From the NCBI GenBank assembly GCA_022266195.1, contig WHVY01000002.1:6525001-6589000 (forward strand): 64,000 nucleotides of DNA, in the 5' to 3' direction. The notes below the pieces were generated by a model. It did no database searches. It was given only the letters and a program-made list of their open reading frames with translations, and was not told the DNA's origin. Shown here piece after piece: positions 49,314 to 59,971 of this stretch. Source of the stretch: Tetranychus cinnabarinus. Lineage: Eukaryota; Arthropoda; Arachnida; Trombidiformes; Tetranychidae. The translations under genes were made by a program, and so were the position numbers. How positions within the stretch are numbered: the first letter of the stretch is position 1; each line of letters begins with the position of its first letter.

Positions 49314-50217
49314 GGATATGCCACAAATGTGGAGAAGCGGTCCTCAGCGAGGGCACTGGGTGCACCGCCATGGATCAAGTTTACCACATAAGATGCTTTA
49401 GATGTAGCATCTGTAATCGTATGCTTCAAGGTCTTCCATTTTATTCATTAGACGGAAAACCATACTGTGAAGATGATTATCTTAACACTTTGGAAAAATG
49501 TTGCGTCTGTAATCGACCCATCTTGGATAGAATCCTCCGAGCAACTGGTAAACCTTACCATGCTGAATGTTTCACTTGTACCGTTTGCGGTAAAGGTTTG
49601 GAGGGAATCCCATTCACTGTTGACAGTGGGAATCAACTACATTGTATAGAAGATTTCAACAAAAAGTTCGCTCCTCGCTGTAGCGTTTGTGATAAACCAA
49701 TCATTCCAGAACCTAATCAACCAAATACAGTTCGAGTTGTGGCTCTCGACAGAAATTTTCATGTCAGTTGTTACAAGTGTGAGGTAAATTACTTTACTTG
49801 AACTCTTTAACTCTTTGTGACTGTTTTATTTCAAACACCTAACCAACACCATCATCTGATTTCTATTTTTAAACACATCTCATAACACCATCGTTAATTG
49901 CTACAACTTCCTTTCTATTTAAAATCTTTATTTTGGTTTTGGCCAAGTTATTAATCTAATCTAACCTTTACTTCCTTTTTACTTATTCTTGTTTATGTTT
50001 TCTACTTCATTTTTCCTTTACCTTTTTTATTTTTCTCTTCTTTCTCTCTTCCTTTAATCTTCATCTTTTTCATCTTTTTTGTTCTTTTTTACAGGATTGG
50101 TGTCTCCTCCTATCGTCTCAAGCTGAAGGAAGATGCTGTTACCCTTTGGATGAGCATATCCTTTGTCGTAACTGCAACGCCCGAAGAGTGAGACAGTTAA
50201 CAGCAAGTGTCTGCTAA
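49314..50217 (+). CDS. Zyx: Three-LIM protein of the zyxin/LPP/TRIP6 family, copy A
   Basis: Family members are actin- and focal-adhesion adaptors that also enter the nucleus; the three C-terminal LIM domains bind partners through paired zinc fingers. Exons are 49314-49783 and 50095-50217 (TAA). The translation ICHKCGEAVLSEGTGCTAMD...LDRILRATGKPYHAECFTC...CIEDFNKKFAPRCSVC...VRVVALDRNFHVSCYKCE follows LPP closely through LIM1, LIM2 and the first finger of LIM3, and ends QLTASVC. The Pro-rich N-terminal half of zyxin proteins is not seen in the window. In LIM3 the family CE-x-C-G becomes CEDWC, shifting a zinc ligand by one residue. A polyadenylation signal AATAAA lies at 50,637. Its status as a working gene is uncertain. 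Confidence 0.82.
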
Positions 50218-50814
50218 GATTACTTGCTTAATTAACTGTCAAGAGAATCATTTTCTTTAACAAAGCATGTAAAACTTTTTGCTTATGGGGAAAAATGATC
50301 ATTTAAATCAACCTAACATCACCAATAAATATCAACGTATATGTAACCACGCACACAACCAACACTTATAGTAAGATACACTCACACACATACATACACT
50401 TTATCTCTCACTCATTCATTCACTGATCACAATAATATATTGCTAAAGCCCACCTTTTTTACTTTTGTGGTCAAAGACTGAGATCTGCTTGCTTCTTTTG
50501 AAAGACCTGATTGTAAAATCAGATTTTGATGCTTTTATTCTCAAGTTTGGTAACAAAAAAAGCTATTTGTGACCATCGATTTATTGTTAATTGTTGCTAA
50601 ATTGCATCTTTTAAAACTTAATTCTTTCATTTTATAAATAAAACCTTTTTTGTAAACTCTATTTCTAAATTTTTAAATGCAAAAAATGAAAGTTTTCAAC
50701 TCGATTGAATATTAAATCGTATTCCAAAATAGGTGTTGTATAAATCAATATTTGAATATGGCTGTTGGAATTAAAAATTAAAATCTGAACCCAATCAAAC
50801 CGACGTTTGAGCAG
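50218..50814. other. Convergent 3' region between the LIM gene and the phosphatase gene
   Basis: 597 bases holding the presumed LIM 3' UTR, with AATAAA at 50,637-50,642, and the 3' flank of the minus-strand phosphatase. Nothing else seen. Confidence 0.6.
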
Positions 50815-51756
50815 TTAATCAGACAAAAAGGTAATAAAAGCTTTCAAGCTTGTAACAAAATGGCTTGGAATGAGATGATTTAGTCCAGCAAGAGCAAATT
50901 TTTCAACATCATCTAAGCTATTGATACCAGTGCCAACCAATAGTGTATATTTAACATCACTGTTGTGAACAAAAGCAATATCTGTATCACAAGTATCACC
51001 AATGACCATTGTCCGAGAAGGATTCACAGTTGGATGAATAATCTTGATACAGTCAAAGAAGGTTTTACTTGGTTTTCCAATGCAAACCATCTTTCTCTTG
51101 GTAGCCTTTTCAAAAAATTCAACATAACTTCCAGTTATGGGGATGACGAGTCCATTAGGTCCGGGAAATGAGAAATCGGTGTTTGTGCAGATCACTAAAT
51201 CTGGTGGTACTTTTGAAATATAAGTCCAGGCTTTTATCAACTTGATGGTTGAAACTTTGTGCGGCATACCGATGACCACAGCAGAAACATCAGAGTAATA
51301 AATGATGGAACCATAATCTAAGGCCATATCTTTGAAAAGTCTGTCTTCTTCAAAGTCCTCATCGACATCGCAAGATGAAGGGATTACACTGAACCCAGCC
51401 GATTCAATATCAGCTCTTAAAACTGGTGAACCAAGACAAAAGACTTTACCAGTAAAAGATAACTTTCCAAGAGCGATTGTAGTAGCCAAACTGGGTACAA
51501 TCACTTCGTCTATCGTTGCTTCAAATCTGAATTTGTTTAATTTGGCCAATAATGATTCTCGAGATTTGGTGCTATTGTTGCTCGCAAAAACAATCCGTTT
51601 CCCCATTGATCTCATTTTCTTGAAAAAATCTGAAGCTCCTTCAATGGGTTGTTTGTTGGACCAGATGACTCCATCACAATCACTTATTATCGTATCAATA
51701 CCATGAATAATTGAATCAACATCATGTTTACTGTTGATTATTTTAGTTGTAATCAT
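50815..51756 (-). CDS. HAD phosphatase of the phosphoglycolate/pyridoxal phosphatase (PGP/PDXP) family
   Basis: 313 residues from the Met at 51,756. The ORF is open 32 codons further to 51,852, but that extension is Ile/Asn/Phe-rich and probably 5' UTR. Family enzymes are cytosolic Mg2+-dependent phosphatases acting on 2-phosphoglycolate, glycerol-3-phosphate or pyridoxal 5'-phosphate. HAD motif I is DCDGVIW (nucleophile Asp26, acid/base Asp28). Motif II is FASNNSTKS, motif III is the Lys in CIGKPS, and motif IV is GDTCDTD. A C2-type cap lies between motifs II and III, and length matches the family (about 300-320). Single exon, all catalytic residues present. Substrate choice between PGP and PDXP types cannot be decided here. 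Confidence 0.92.
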   Translation of the reverse strand: MITTKIINSKHDVDSIIHGIDTIISDCDGVIWSNKQPIEGASDFFKKMRSMGKRIVFASNNSTKSRESLLAKLNKFRFEATIDEVIVPSLATTIALGKLSFTGKVFCLGSPVLRADIESAGFSVIPSSCDVDEDFEEDRLFKDMALDYGSIIYYSDVSAVVIGMPHKVSTIKLIKAWTYISKVPPDLVICTNTDFSFPGPNGLVIPITGSYVEFFEKATKRKMVCIGKPSKTFFDCIKIIHPTVNPSRTMVIGDTCDTDIAFVHNSDVKYTLLVGTGINSLDDVEKFALAGLNHLIPSHFVTSLKAFITFLSD

Positions 51757-51852
51757 ATTTTCACGATTTATACAGATTTTAATAAACAAATTGATAATAA
51801 ATGTAATAATAATATTTGTTAATTTTCCAAACAAGGATTGAAAAACAATCAC

Positions 51853-52886
51853 GATTACAATTTCAACTTGTTTACTGAAAATATTTTGTTCAAATGAGAT
51901 CTTTCTTGTTTTGTTGTCCTTTTTAACAGAGAATGAGATTGTTAATTAAATTGATCTTCATTTTAACTTAGTTTTTAGTAATTTGAGATTGCTTTAAATT
52001 ATGGAAGTCAATATTGATCTCTTTACTCCATTTCTTGGAAGAAATTACATATTGAGCTGAGTCCAAAAGTATTTATGAGTTAAATATCTTTGACCATAAT
52101 TTACACACAGCTTCAACTTCGACCGGGTGAAAGAGCAGTAGATTTTACGATAAAAAGGGAATGAAAGTCCAAAAAAGATTGAATAGGATCTATTTGATTG
52201 CTCAAACGATCTGAATAAAATCAACTGTAGAACTTTAATCAATATCTACATTTATATAAACAATATAAAGCCGGAGCATGAAATTTTTGAGTTAAAATTG
52301 TGGTTGAACTGAAAGGATTCTAATGAAAATTTTTACATACCTTGAAATCCGTGATTGAACTGAGTGTCTGATAATAGTTAAAGCTTCAACAGAATCCAGG
52401 TTACTGAGAAACAGGGTGGGGGGAAATATGTAGGATTCGTATTTTGTAGCATTGGGAAAACTATTTGGTTAGTCAGGTTTATAGTTTATTGCTGGACTAG
52501 CAGGATATGTAAAAGTGTCTTTCGAGTAAAGTTGTTTATAAATGTAAATGCTTAGACTAGAAACATTGGTTTTCCTTTGCATATCAATCATGGGTTGTTA
52601 CTAGAAAGACACAATCAACACAATTGACACAAATAAACTTAAACGGGTGGAAATTACTTTGTTTCAAATTTAAACTCTGTTAGTTTGTAGGGACATAGAA
52701 ACTGAGTCCATTAGTGCTATTAAAAATTGCTGATCGATAGTTTCCGAGAAAATTGAGTCCAAAGTTAAAACTTTAATCGCCTTTATTACAGTTATGGAAG
52801 CAGATTTTTTCGTGAAACTCATGTAAATTATGTAATTTATGCCGATTAACCAGAAAATGAACTTATTTTGAGAAACAAAGCTTTCA
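51853..52886. other. Intergenic region with dispersed repeat
   Basis: About 1 kb. 52,660-52,740 is the diverged partner of 47,281-47,399, and the stretch near 52,793 resembles 46,345. No gene called. Confidence 0.5.
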
Positions 52887-53512
52887 GATTCTGTACAATA
52901 GATCAAGTTCAAATTCGATTTTCATTTAAACATTTCCCATTCTGTGACCGTAACAATTAGATTGCTGGAACTTATTATTCGGTGATAGAAATTGATGCTA
53001 ATCGTAAATGTAATGTTGTTCAACAATGTAACATTTTCGCCCGTTCAAACCCATTTGTGTCAATTTATGCACCAATTTGACAATCGATATGCCTTTTTAG
53101 TAACAACCGATGATTTTGACGCAAAGACTTCTCTTATTTTACCCAATTCACTTGAAATTGTGTTTGACCATCTTTTTCAGTGTTGACCACATTCTCTTGA
53201 TTTTTTTAATAAATTGTTGCGATCCGCAATTATCTCATTCCTTGACTTCAAATTTAAATTACGATCGATGTTATTCATCTGTAATTTCATTATGAACTAT
53301 TTTGAGGCGCAATGTCTTCAATGGCTTTCTTCAGTTTATTTCAAATCAAATTAAGATTTTCATTTTCTGAGAATGATTCTTTGTTCTTTGATTGAAACCA
53401 TTTCAATTGTTTCCACAATTCTTAGATCAATGACTGATTCTATCTGTTTTCAAGAGTTTTACGCCAATCATCCAACCCTTTCCTAGTGAGCTCAAGTTGT
53501 CCTTACAATTTA
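52887..53512. repeat. 626 bp duplicated segment, second copy
   Basis: Matches 48,576-49,201 over its full length. Short ORFs inside it (64 and 61 codons) occur identically in both copies but have no coding features. Confidence 0.85.
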
Positions 53513-55532
53513 AGGATTGTTTCTTTACATCATTTCAGACTACTTTTATCATTCTGTTTTCATTTCTACTTTAATTCTGATTTTTTCTTTTTCTGAGCAA
53601 CAATTCATTATCTTCCATTTCTTTTATTTAACATATCAAGTGTACAATTCAAAACGCTATGCGTTTTAAACTTGTCCATTGTTCAGCTGATTTATTGCAA
53701 TTTCTTTCTACTTCATTTCGATTGCTTCTGTGGTAAGTTTACTATTATTTGGATCTGTATCGTGAGCACTTATTATCACTAATTAGCACATCATCATTAC
53801 TTCAAATCACTCATTCTTTTGATCACAAAGTATCATTATTGAATCCCCGTAATTGATTAGATCAACGGTAAAAACGAGTTCCATTACTTAAACAAAGCAT
53901 GAACAGCCTTTACATGTTCCAGGTAAGTAGGTGTATTAAATAAAAATACTGACCAAATCGGGTAAAAATGGTTTCTCTTTTTGGTTTGCTTTCAAAATTT
54001 TCTCAGAGCATCTAAAGTTTGGATTGATGTACTTGATGGATTGATTAGTTAGTCATATTTAAGTTGTATCATTTATTAATTGCAATCGCCAACTTGACCG
54101 CAGTTAGATTATCTGAAGATCAAGTTAATAAAGCATTGACTTTTTAATTTTCGCCATCTCACCAGTTTAAACTTAAACTTTGAATAATATCGAATAAAAA
54201 TAGACACTTTAATCATCTCAATTGATAGTGAATTGTGTCATCTCAATAATGTTCCTCTTTATTGTTATTGTATCAAAAGTATCATGTTGTTTTCCTGATC
54301 AATTCATGGATCGCTATAAAATCAAATAATCCTTGGCAATCCTGATCTCCAGACAATAACCGTTAAAGTCACTCATAATTCAAGATGACGAATGCGATTA
54401 TGGTCGATGGAGACTGGTATTTTAAACTCTCATTAACTTAGATTAAGTTAAATAGTGTTCCTAATTCCTAGTTGCTAATTGCACAGACAATTAGTTTTAC
54501 AAACAAGCACCAAACCGTACAATTTAAAAGTTACATTTTAATCATCAGACCAAAACACGATGTTTGTTTACCTAACAACAGATTGCTCTAATGGTGCTAC
54601 ATGTTACAGGCCTCAAGTTTTTACTCGTAATAACTTCGGAATAATTTAAGTTACCATTTAAATTGATTTGAATTTTGTAATGTTTTCATCTTTTTCGTTG
54701 TCTAGATCATCTAAAAATACAGTCTTATGTGCTCTACTTTATATTGGTTGAAGAGACACTGGGAAGGAAGTCAACTTCAACTTTAATTACCATTGAACTA
54801 AATTGGTGAATACTCTTGAATATCTATTCATGTTTAATTTTTTAGTTTATGATTAACAATTAATTTTATTGAAACTGTGTTGTAACAAATAAGTTTATAA
54901 AGATAATGATAAAGCAATCTGAAAATGCTACACTTGATTGCTCAAATGTGTTAATTTTTATAATTATTCATTGTATGCCATTTTACTCGATCCAAGTTAT
55001 CTTTTTAATTTTTTGGATCATTCAACTACTTTATTTAATGAAATTTTCTTCATTTCTTCGGACAAATTAAACTCCAATACAAATATTGACCACCATATAC
55101 TCAAACAAAACACTGGAGATGATTAATCAAAGATGCAACACTATCGACACTTGAAAGAGTCTTGCTAACAAAATCATGTAAACACATGTTTAGACAGTGA
55201 GTTTTTGGTAAATTGTCAAAATGAATTGATTTCAAATTGAAACAATATGGATAATTGTGAGGTTAATCACTGATTGAAATCAAAGAGGCTGGAATCAGAT
55301 TGAAAATAAAGACTTTGGTTCTGTATAGTTACTACATTCACCTTTGATCGTGATAATGCTGATAAATTTATGCTGGAAAAATTGGCTTGATTATAATTTT
55401 ACTCATCACTAAACCATTTTCTTGGTGTTGTTAATTTGTTCCACTCCTACAAATTTTTGATTGTTAAACCTGTTTATTTGGGTAGAAATGAAATATTTTT
55501 AAAAAGTATCAAGTTAAACATTCACTGAATTA
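53513..55532. other. Intergenic AT-rich stretch
   Basis: 2 kb. No exon, RNA gene or readable transposon end seen. A 62-codon ORF at 54,938 is not convincing. Confidence 0.5.
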
Positions 55533-55803
55533 AGGTGTTTCCGATGAAAAATTTATTGAGATTGAATCCGATTCATTGTCAATAAATTGTGACGTTTTGT
55601 GACGTCACAGTGACGTCACAATGGATTTTTCCGGTGAAATGTTGATTGGATTCACTTCCGGTGACTTTTTTGACCTGGGAATGTTTTTTTCAGCTTTTAG
55701 ATCATTTTTAGAACAAATTAAGTCCAAAAATGTCGATGTAAATTGATCTGAATCGACTTTTTTGGATCCAGATAACTCGATCCATTTTTCATCGGAAACA
55801 CCC
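55533..55803. mobile_element. 271 bp MITE, PIF/Harbinger-like (TTA target duplication)
   Basis: The terminal inverted repeats read RGGTGTTTCCGATGAAAAAT at both ends and are flanked by TTA at 55,530-55,532 and 55,804-55,806. A 3-base TTA duplication and a GG-starting repeat are typical of Harbinger MITEs. There is no coding capacity. The interior (55,596-55,620) carries two overlapping TGACGTCA palindromes. Confidence 0.8.
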
Positions 55804-55806
55804 TTA

Positions 55807-56089
55807 GTAAACCTATCTTGACTGCTTTAGTAAATCTTTATTTAGCTTTGGGTTTGACAATTTTTTCATTATTAAAAACATTTCAGGTCATTATTATTGT
55901 CATTATCGTTCAAGGCCGTTCAAAGTACAATTAAATGAAAGTAAAAGGTAGAAACAAAATCAACTAATTGTTAATATATTCTGAGTGAAAATTGGAGTAA
56001 CAAATTGAATTACAGGTTAAAACATTGGTTGTAAACAGAAGAGGTAAACCGACTGGAAAACAAATTCTGGTTAATTTTACTGTTTTATA
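55807..56089. other. Short unassigned spacer
   Basis: 283 bases between the MITE and the truncated thioesterase copy. Nothing recognised. Confidence 0.5.
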
Positions 56090-56725
56090 AATTGGCCAAA
56101 GTGTTACAAGAAATAATTGGTAAATCTCGAGTTGATCGGATTGTATTTATTGATGCTTCGCCTTATGGTTTGAAAAAGTTGGGACAAAAAACCATGAAAA
56201 TGGTGCTTGCTGGTATTCCTAGTTGGGAAATATTCATTTCTATAATGCAGTTCATGGGTGTTAGAATTGACGAGAAAACTAAAAGATTATTAGAGGAATC
56301 TGAAGATGACGAGTTCATGTATCAAGAAGTTGTCACACAAACCCTGATTGATGCTGGAATGAATGGTCCCACTGATTCGTTGATTGACAATGCTGCCGGA
56401 ATGATTGACAGAACTTATTATCTTGGATCAATGGAGGATTTAGGGACATTTGATGGCGATGCTTTGTTTATTCAAGTTATAAATAAAGCAGTTGTATCGA
56501 GCGGTACAAGTTCACTTGTTAATGAAGGTCTCCCTAAGGTAAATTTAACCATTAATTATGAGCGAATTTTATTCAATAATCTAATTTGTTTCTCTTTTTC
56601 TTGATTTTTTCAAACAGATTATCAAAGGTGCTTTGAAAACAGTCATGTTCAATGCAACTCATTTTGATGTACTCAAAGTTTACGCTCGGGAAGTAGCTGC
56701 TGAAATTGAAAAGATTATGCCGTGA
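56090..56725 (+). pseudogene. Truncated FASN thioesterase copy
   Basis: The segment 56,090-57,208 matches 60,522-61,640 over the same length, including the intron (56,539-56,617), the TGA at 56,723 and the 3' flank. The copy begins inside the thioesterase at LAKVLQEI, so it lacks the ACP and the catalytic-Ser motif GYSFG but keeps the Asp (VFIDAS) and His (NATHFD) segments. There is no start codon or upstream exon in frame. The right junction at 57,208/57,209 abuts LIM unit 1, copy B. It looks like a recent duplicated gene fragment. Confidence 0.85.
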
Positions 56726-57208
56726 TCAAGAATTTGGATTTTCTTACTTGATGTACAAAGATTATTATTGAATAATTCTGGTAATTTTGGATAGACTAGT
56801 TAATCGAAGATTGGATTCTTTCTTTTTTCAGTTTTGTGTTCAATAAATTAATTTAAAATGAAGATTTAATCATTCAACTCTACTCTATTCAAACACTTGA
56901 ATAATAGAAATCTCAGAGTTTACGAAATCCTGTTTACCCAGATTGAGAAATATCTGATGGAATCGGGATCAATGACAAGCATTAGGAAAGAACAGAAGAC
57001 GGACAACTAAGTTCAACGACTATTCAATCAGTAAGCTGATTATTGTCCTGATGGTTGTTTGTTAGCAATAAAATAGATTTCAGTTGACAATAGATTAGGC
57101 CGTTTGAACTGCTTTTTTGTAAAACTTCCAAAATGGTGCCGTTGACGCGTTCATTAAAGAGTAATGTTTCTTTTTCTATCCAGTATCATTACTTTAAATT
57201 GAGTGAAA

Positions 57209-58713
57209 GCTGAGCAACTAATTAACAGTTTAATTAATTTCATAGACTTCAAAATTTCCAATGAAATACAGTAATTTCTCGGTTAATGCATAAAAATGTG
57301 GGTTAAGCTTCAACGAAAAATCAGCAAGGTGGCGTTGTTTTTTCATTAAATTTACATTGAAAATTAAACTGGAGCATGATCAACTAACTTTTATGCGTTA
57401 AGCGTTCTCCAATTTTCTTAACTTAACCCTGACTACTACAGTAGCGGTCAGTAAAACTGTCAGTATCTACATTCTCATTCAATGTTGAATATTATCTGTC
57501 CTACTACTAATAAAACCATAATTATGCTCTTATTTTATTTTCGAATATTAAGGAATAATATTTAATTTTTTTTACAATTTTATCAGAACAAATCAGCAAA
57601 CTAAAGCTGATTTAAATCATAGCCTCAGTTGAAATTGACTGAAAAATATTCTAAGTTTGTTTTTAGACTGAATTTTAAAAATTTCTAAAGAAGAAAGGAA
57701 TCTGAAGATTGATTGAATTCAGGACATTCAAAATCTAAAAAAAACTCTCAATTTTTGCTATGAGTTTAATTGCAATTAGCCATAGAAAATGAAAATTACC
57801 GAAATTTTAGTTAATCCATTAGATGGCGCTCCTAACCAATCGCTTATTTTGGCCTGATTTTATCATTTTCAGAACTTTTAAATTAATTTTTCGAGAATTT
57901 TAAAGAATAGTAAGCCCCTTTGTCCATAAAACACAGAAATAATATTGGATTTTCACTATTTTTATCTCTTAAAAAAATCCTGAAATTGCAACTTAACTTT
58001 TTGAATGGGCCGTACTAAGCTTTGAATGGTCTATAAGACTCGAAAAAGACAATATTTCCATCTTTTTAGTGCACCTATCATTAGTTCAAACATCAATTTA
58101 TCGTTTTATGAAATATCAAAATTAAAAACATTATAATTAATTTGCAGTATTGAAAAATCTGACTGACAGTTTCATTGACCGCTACTGTAGTGTACAACCT
58201 TTATGCTCATCAAATTTTTCATTTGCCTAGCAGTTCGTTTCAACAATCATTTTCTATTTTTATTTTTGTCACTCTGTAAATTATGATCTTTTTAATTAAA
58301 AGCTTTTATCAATCAGAAAATTATTTCATAGAAAATACCAATTTAGTTGAAGAAAGTGAATGTTTTTGGTTGGTGAAATCCAAAAGAAGCGCTCCTATTG
58401 CATTTCATTGATGAAAATGAGGGAGAAAGAGTGAAAGGAAAAAAGTGCGAAGAAAGGTAATTTTCTCATTTCACTCTTCATTAAATTAATGGTCTGTAAC
58501 ACTGACGACTAATTTTGTATAATTCATCTTACGATAATCAACTAATAATCAAAGTGGATCATCATTACTGGCGTAGACCTGTTCTTTTCAAGACTAGGGT
58601 CCATTCAAATTATTTAAACAAAATGGAGACCCCATCAATAATTGGTAAGTTCATTTTCATTTAAAAGATTTTCAATTTTTGACGATTTCTCATTTACTTT
58701 TTGTATTTTGTTG
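57209..58713. repeat. Segmental duplication unit 1, copy B (partner 47400-48575)
   Basis: Carries the LIM-gene 5' flank and leader exon, interrupted by a 924 bp mariner-like insertion instead of the foldback element of copy A. The match ends in tttgttg at 58,713; beyond this the copies diverge. Confidence 0.88.
57269..58192. mobile_element. 924 bp Tc1/mariner-like nonautonomous insertion (TA target duplication)
   Basis: Comparison with the empty site (gaaaTAcaacc) shows an insertion flanked by TA at 57,267-57,268 and 58,193-58,194. The ends are CAGTAATTTCTCGGTTAATG and the complement of CACTACAGTAGCGGTCAATG, which are related terminal repeats. A second copy of the right-end repeat (CTACAGTAGCGGTCA) lies inside at 57,436, so it may be a composite of two related elements. 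There is no transposase ORF. Confidence 0.72.
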
Positions 58714-59117
58714 AAACTTCTTCGCTTTAAATTAAGTTTAAATTCTTTGGCAATCAAAAAGTCAGATTAATTCTTGTGAGCTGAATGATTTAACTATTTT
58801 GCCCTCTCTTTCTTTACTAGACTGAATGAATATTTTTTTGTAAAATTGTTCGGTCCTTTATTTTTAATATTTATTAATTATTGACTCAGCAACAGCAATT
58901 TTGTAATACAAATAATTCTTAACTATAAATAGATATAGAACTTTCCCAGCTTTTTTTATCTCAACTATTTGATTTAAATCAGAGTGTGAAATTATAGACT
59001 AATTATCTATAATTATAGATTATTAGACTATAATTATAGATTATAGAATTTACTGAAATCGTATTAGACTTGTTTGTGAAACTTAGTCTACCTTTCTCGA
59101 TGTTTCTCTTTCTTCGG
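58714..59117. other. Unassigned 404-base spacer inside LIM copy B
   Basis: It occupies the place where copy A has its 626 bp segment. It contains an AT-rich palindromic stretch of repeated ctataattatag words at 59,000-59,045. No match elsewhere in the window was noticed. Confidence 0.5.
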
Positions 59118-59552
59118 ATTTTCCCATTGACTTTATTTTCTTTATTATGCATATTTTTTCTTGATCTCATCATTGTTTTGTGAGGTAAATTACTTTACTT
59201 GAACTCTTTAACTCTTTGTGACTGTTTTATTTTAAACACCTAACCAACACCATCATCTGATTTCTATTTTTAAACACATCTCATAACACCATCGTTAATT
59301 GCTACAACTTCCTTTCTATTTAAAATCTTTATTTTGGTTTTGGCCAAGTTATTAATCTAATCTAACCTTTACTTCCTTTTTACTTATTCTTGTTTATGTT
59401 TTCTACTTCATTTTTCCTTTACCTTTTTTATTTTTCTCTTCTTTCTCTCTTCCTTTAATCTTCATCTTTTTCATCTTTTTTTGTTCTTTTTTACAGGATT
59501 GTGGTCTCCTTCTATCGTCTCAAGCTGAAGGAAGAGGCTGTTACCCTTTGGA

Positions 59553-59897
59553 TAGAGATACGTCGGTTACAGGCTAGTTTGGTTAGTATAACCAGTAACT
59601 GTGGTTCTTTCACCCCCAGTTACAAATAACCGGTTACTTGCTGGTTACAAATTTATTACCGCCAAATTCAAAAATAAAAAGTTTCATTTTTCATCTTTTA
59701 TCAGCGCCATCTATTAATGTATTTAGAAATCTGTTGTTTACTTTCTTTACTTTCTTTTCAAATTTCCCTCTCAATGTAACCAGCAAGTAACCGGTTATTT
59801 TGTAACCGGTTATAGTAACTGGTTATAGTAACCATATTTGGTTACTTTTTTCCCCCTCTAACCAAGTAACCGGTTACCAGTAACCAACTGGTCTCTA
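59553..59897. mobile_element. 345 bp hAT-like MITE inside the LIM3 exon (8-bp duplication CCTTTGGA)
   Basis: The termini are TAGAGATACG at the left and the complement of TAGAGACCAG at the right, fitting the YAGNG ends of hAT elements. The flanks are CCTTTGGA at 59,545-59,552 and 59,898-59,905. Copy A at 50.1 kb shows the uninterrupted site. The interior is packed with direct and inverted GGTTAC/GTAACC words. There is no ORF. Confidence 0.88.
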
Positions 59898-59971
59898 CCT
59901 TTGGATGAGCATATCCTTTGTCGTAACTGCAACGCCCGAAGAGTGAGACAGTTAACAGCAAGTGTCTGCTA

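Larger units (their letters stand above)
58623..59971 (+). pseudogene. LIM gene copy B, broken (leader exon and LIM3 exon only)
   Basis: The leader exon 58,623-58,644 encodes METPSIIG with an intact ATG and gtaagt donor. The exon carrying LIM1 and LIM2 is gone: 59,118-59,183 (matching 49,211-49,276) joins directly to the intron 2 sequence at a shared TGTGA. The last exon begins at 59,497 and encodes CGLLLSSQAEGRGCYPLD, which fits the family better than copy A. It is split by a MITE at 59,553-59,897, and the stop codon is lost at the junction with FASN sequence at 59,971. It cannot encode a LIM protein as it stands. Confidence 0.8.
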
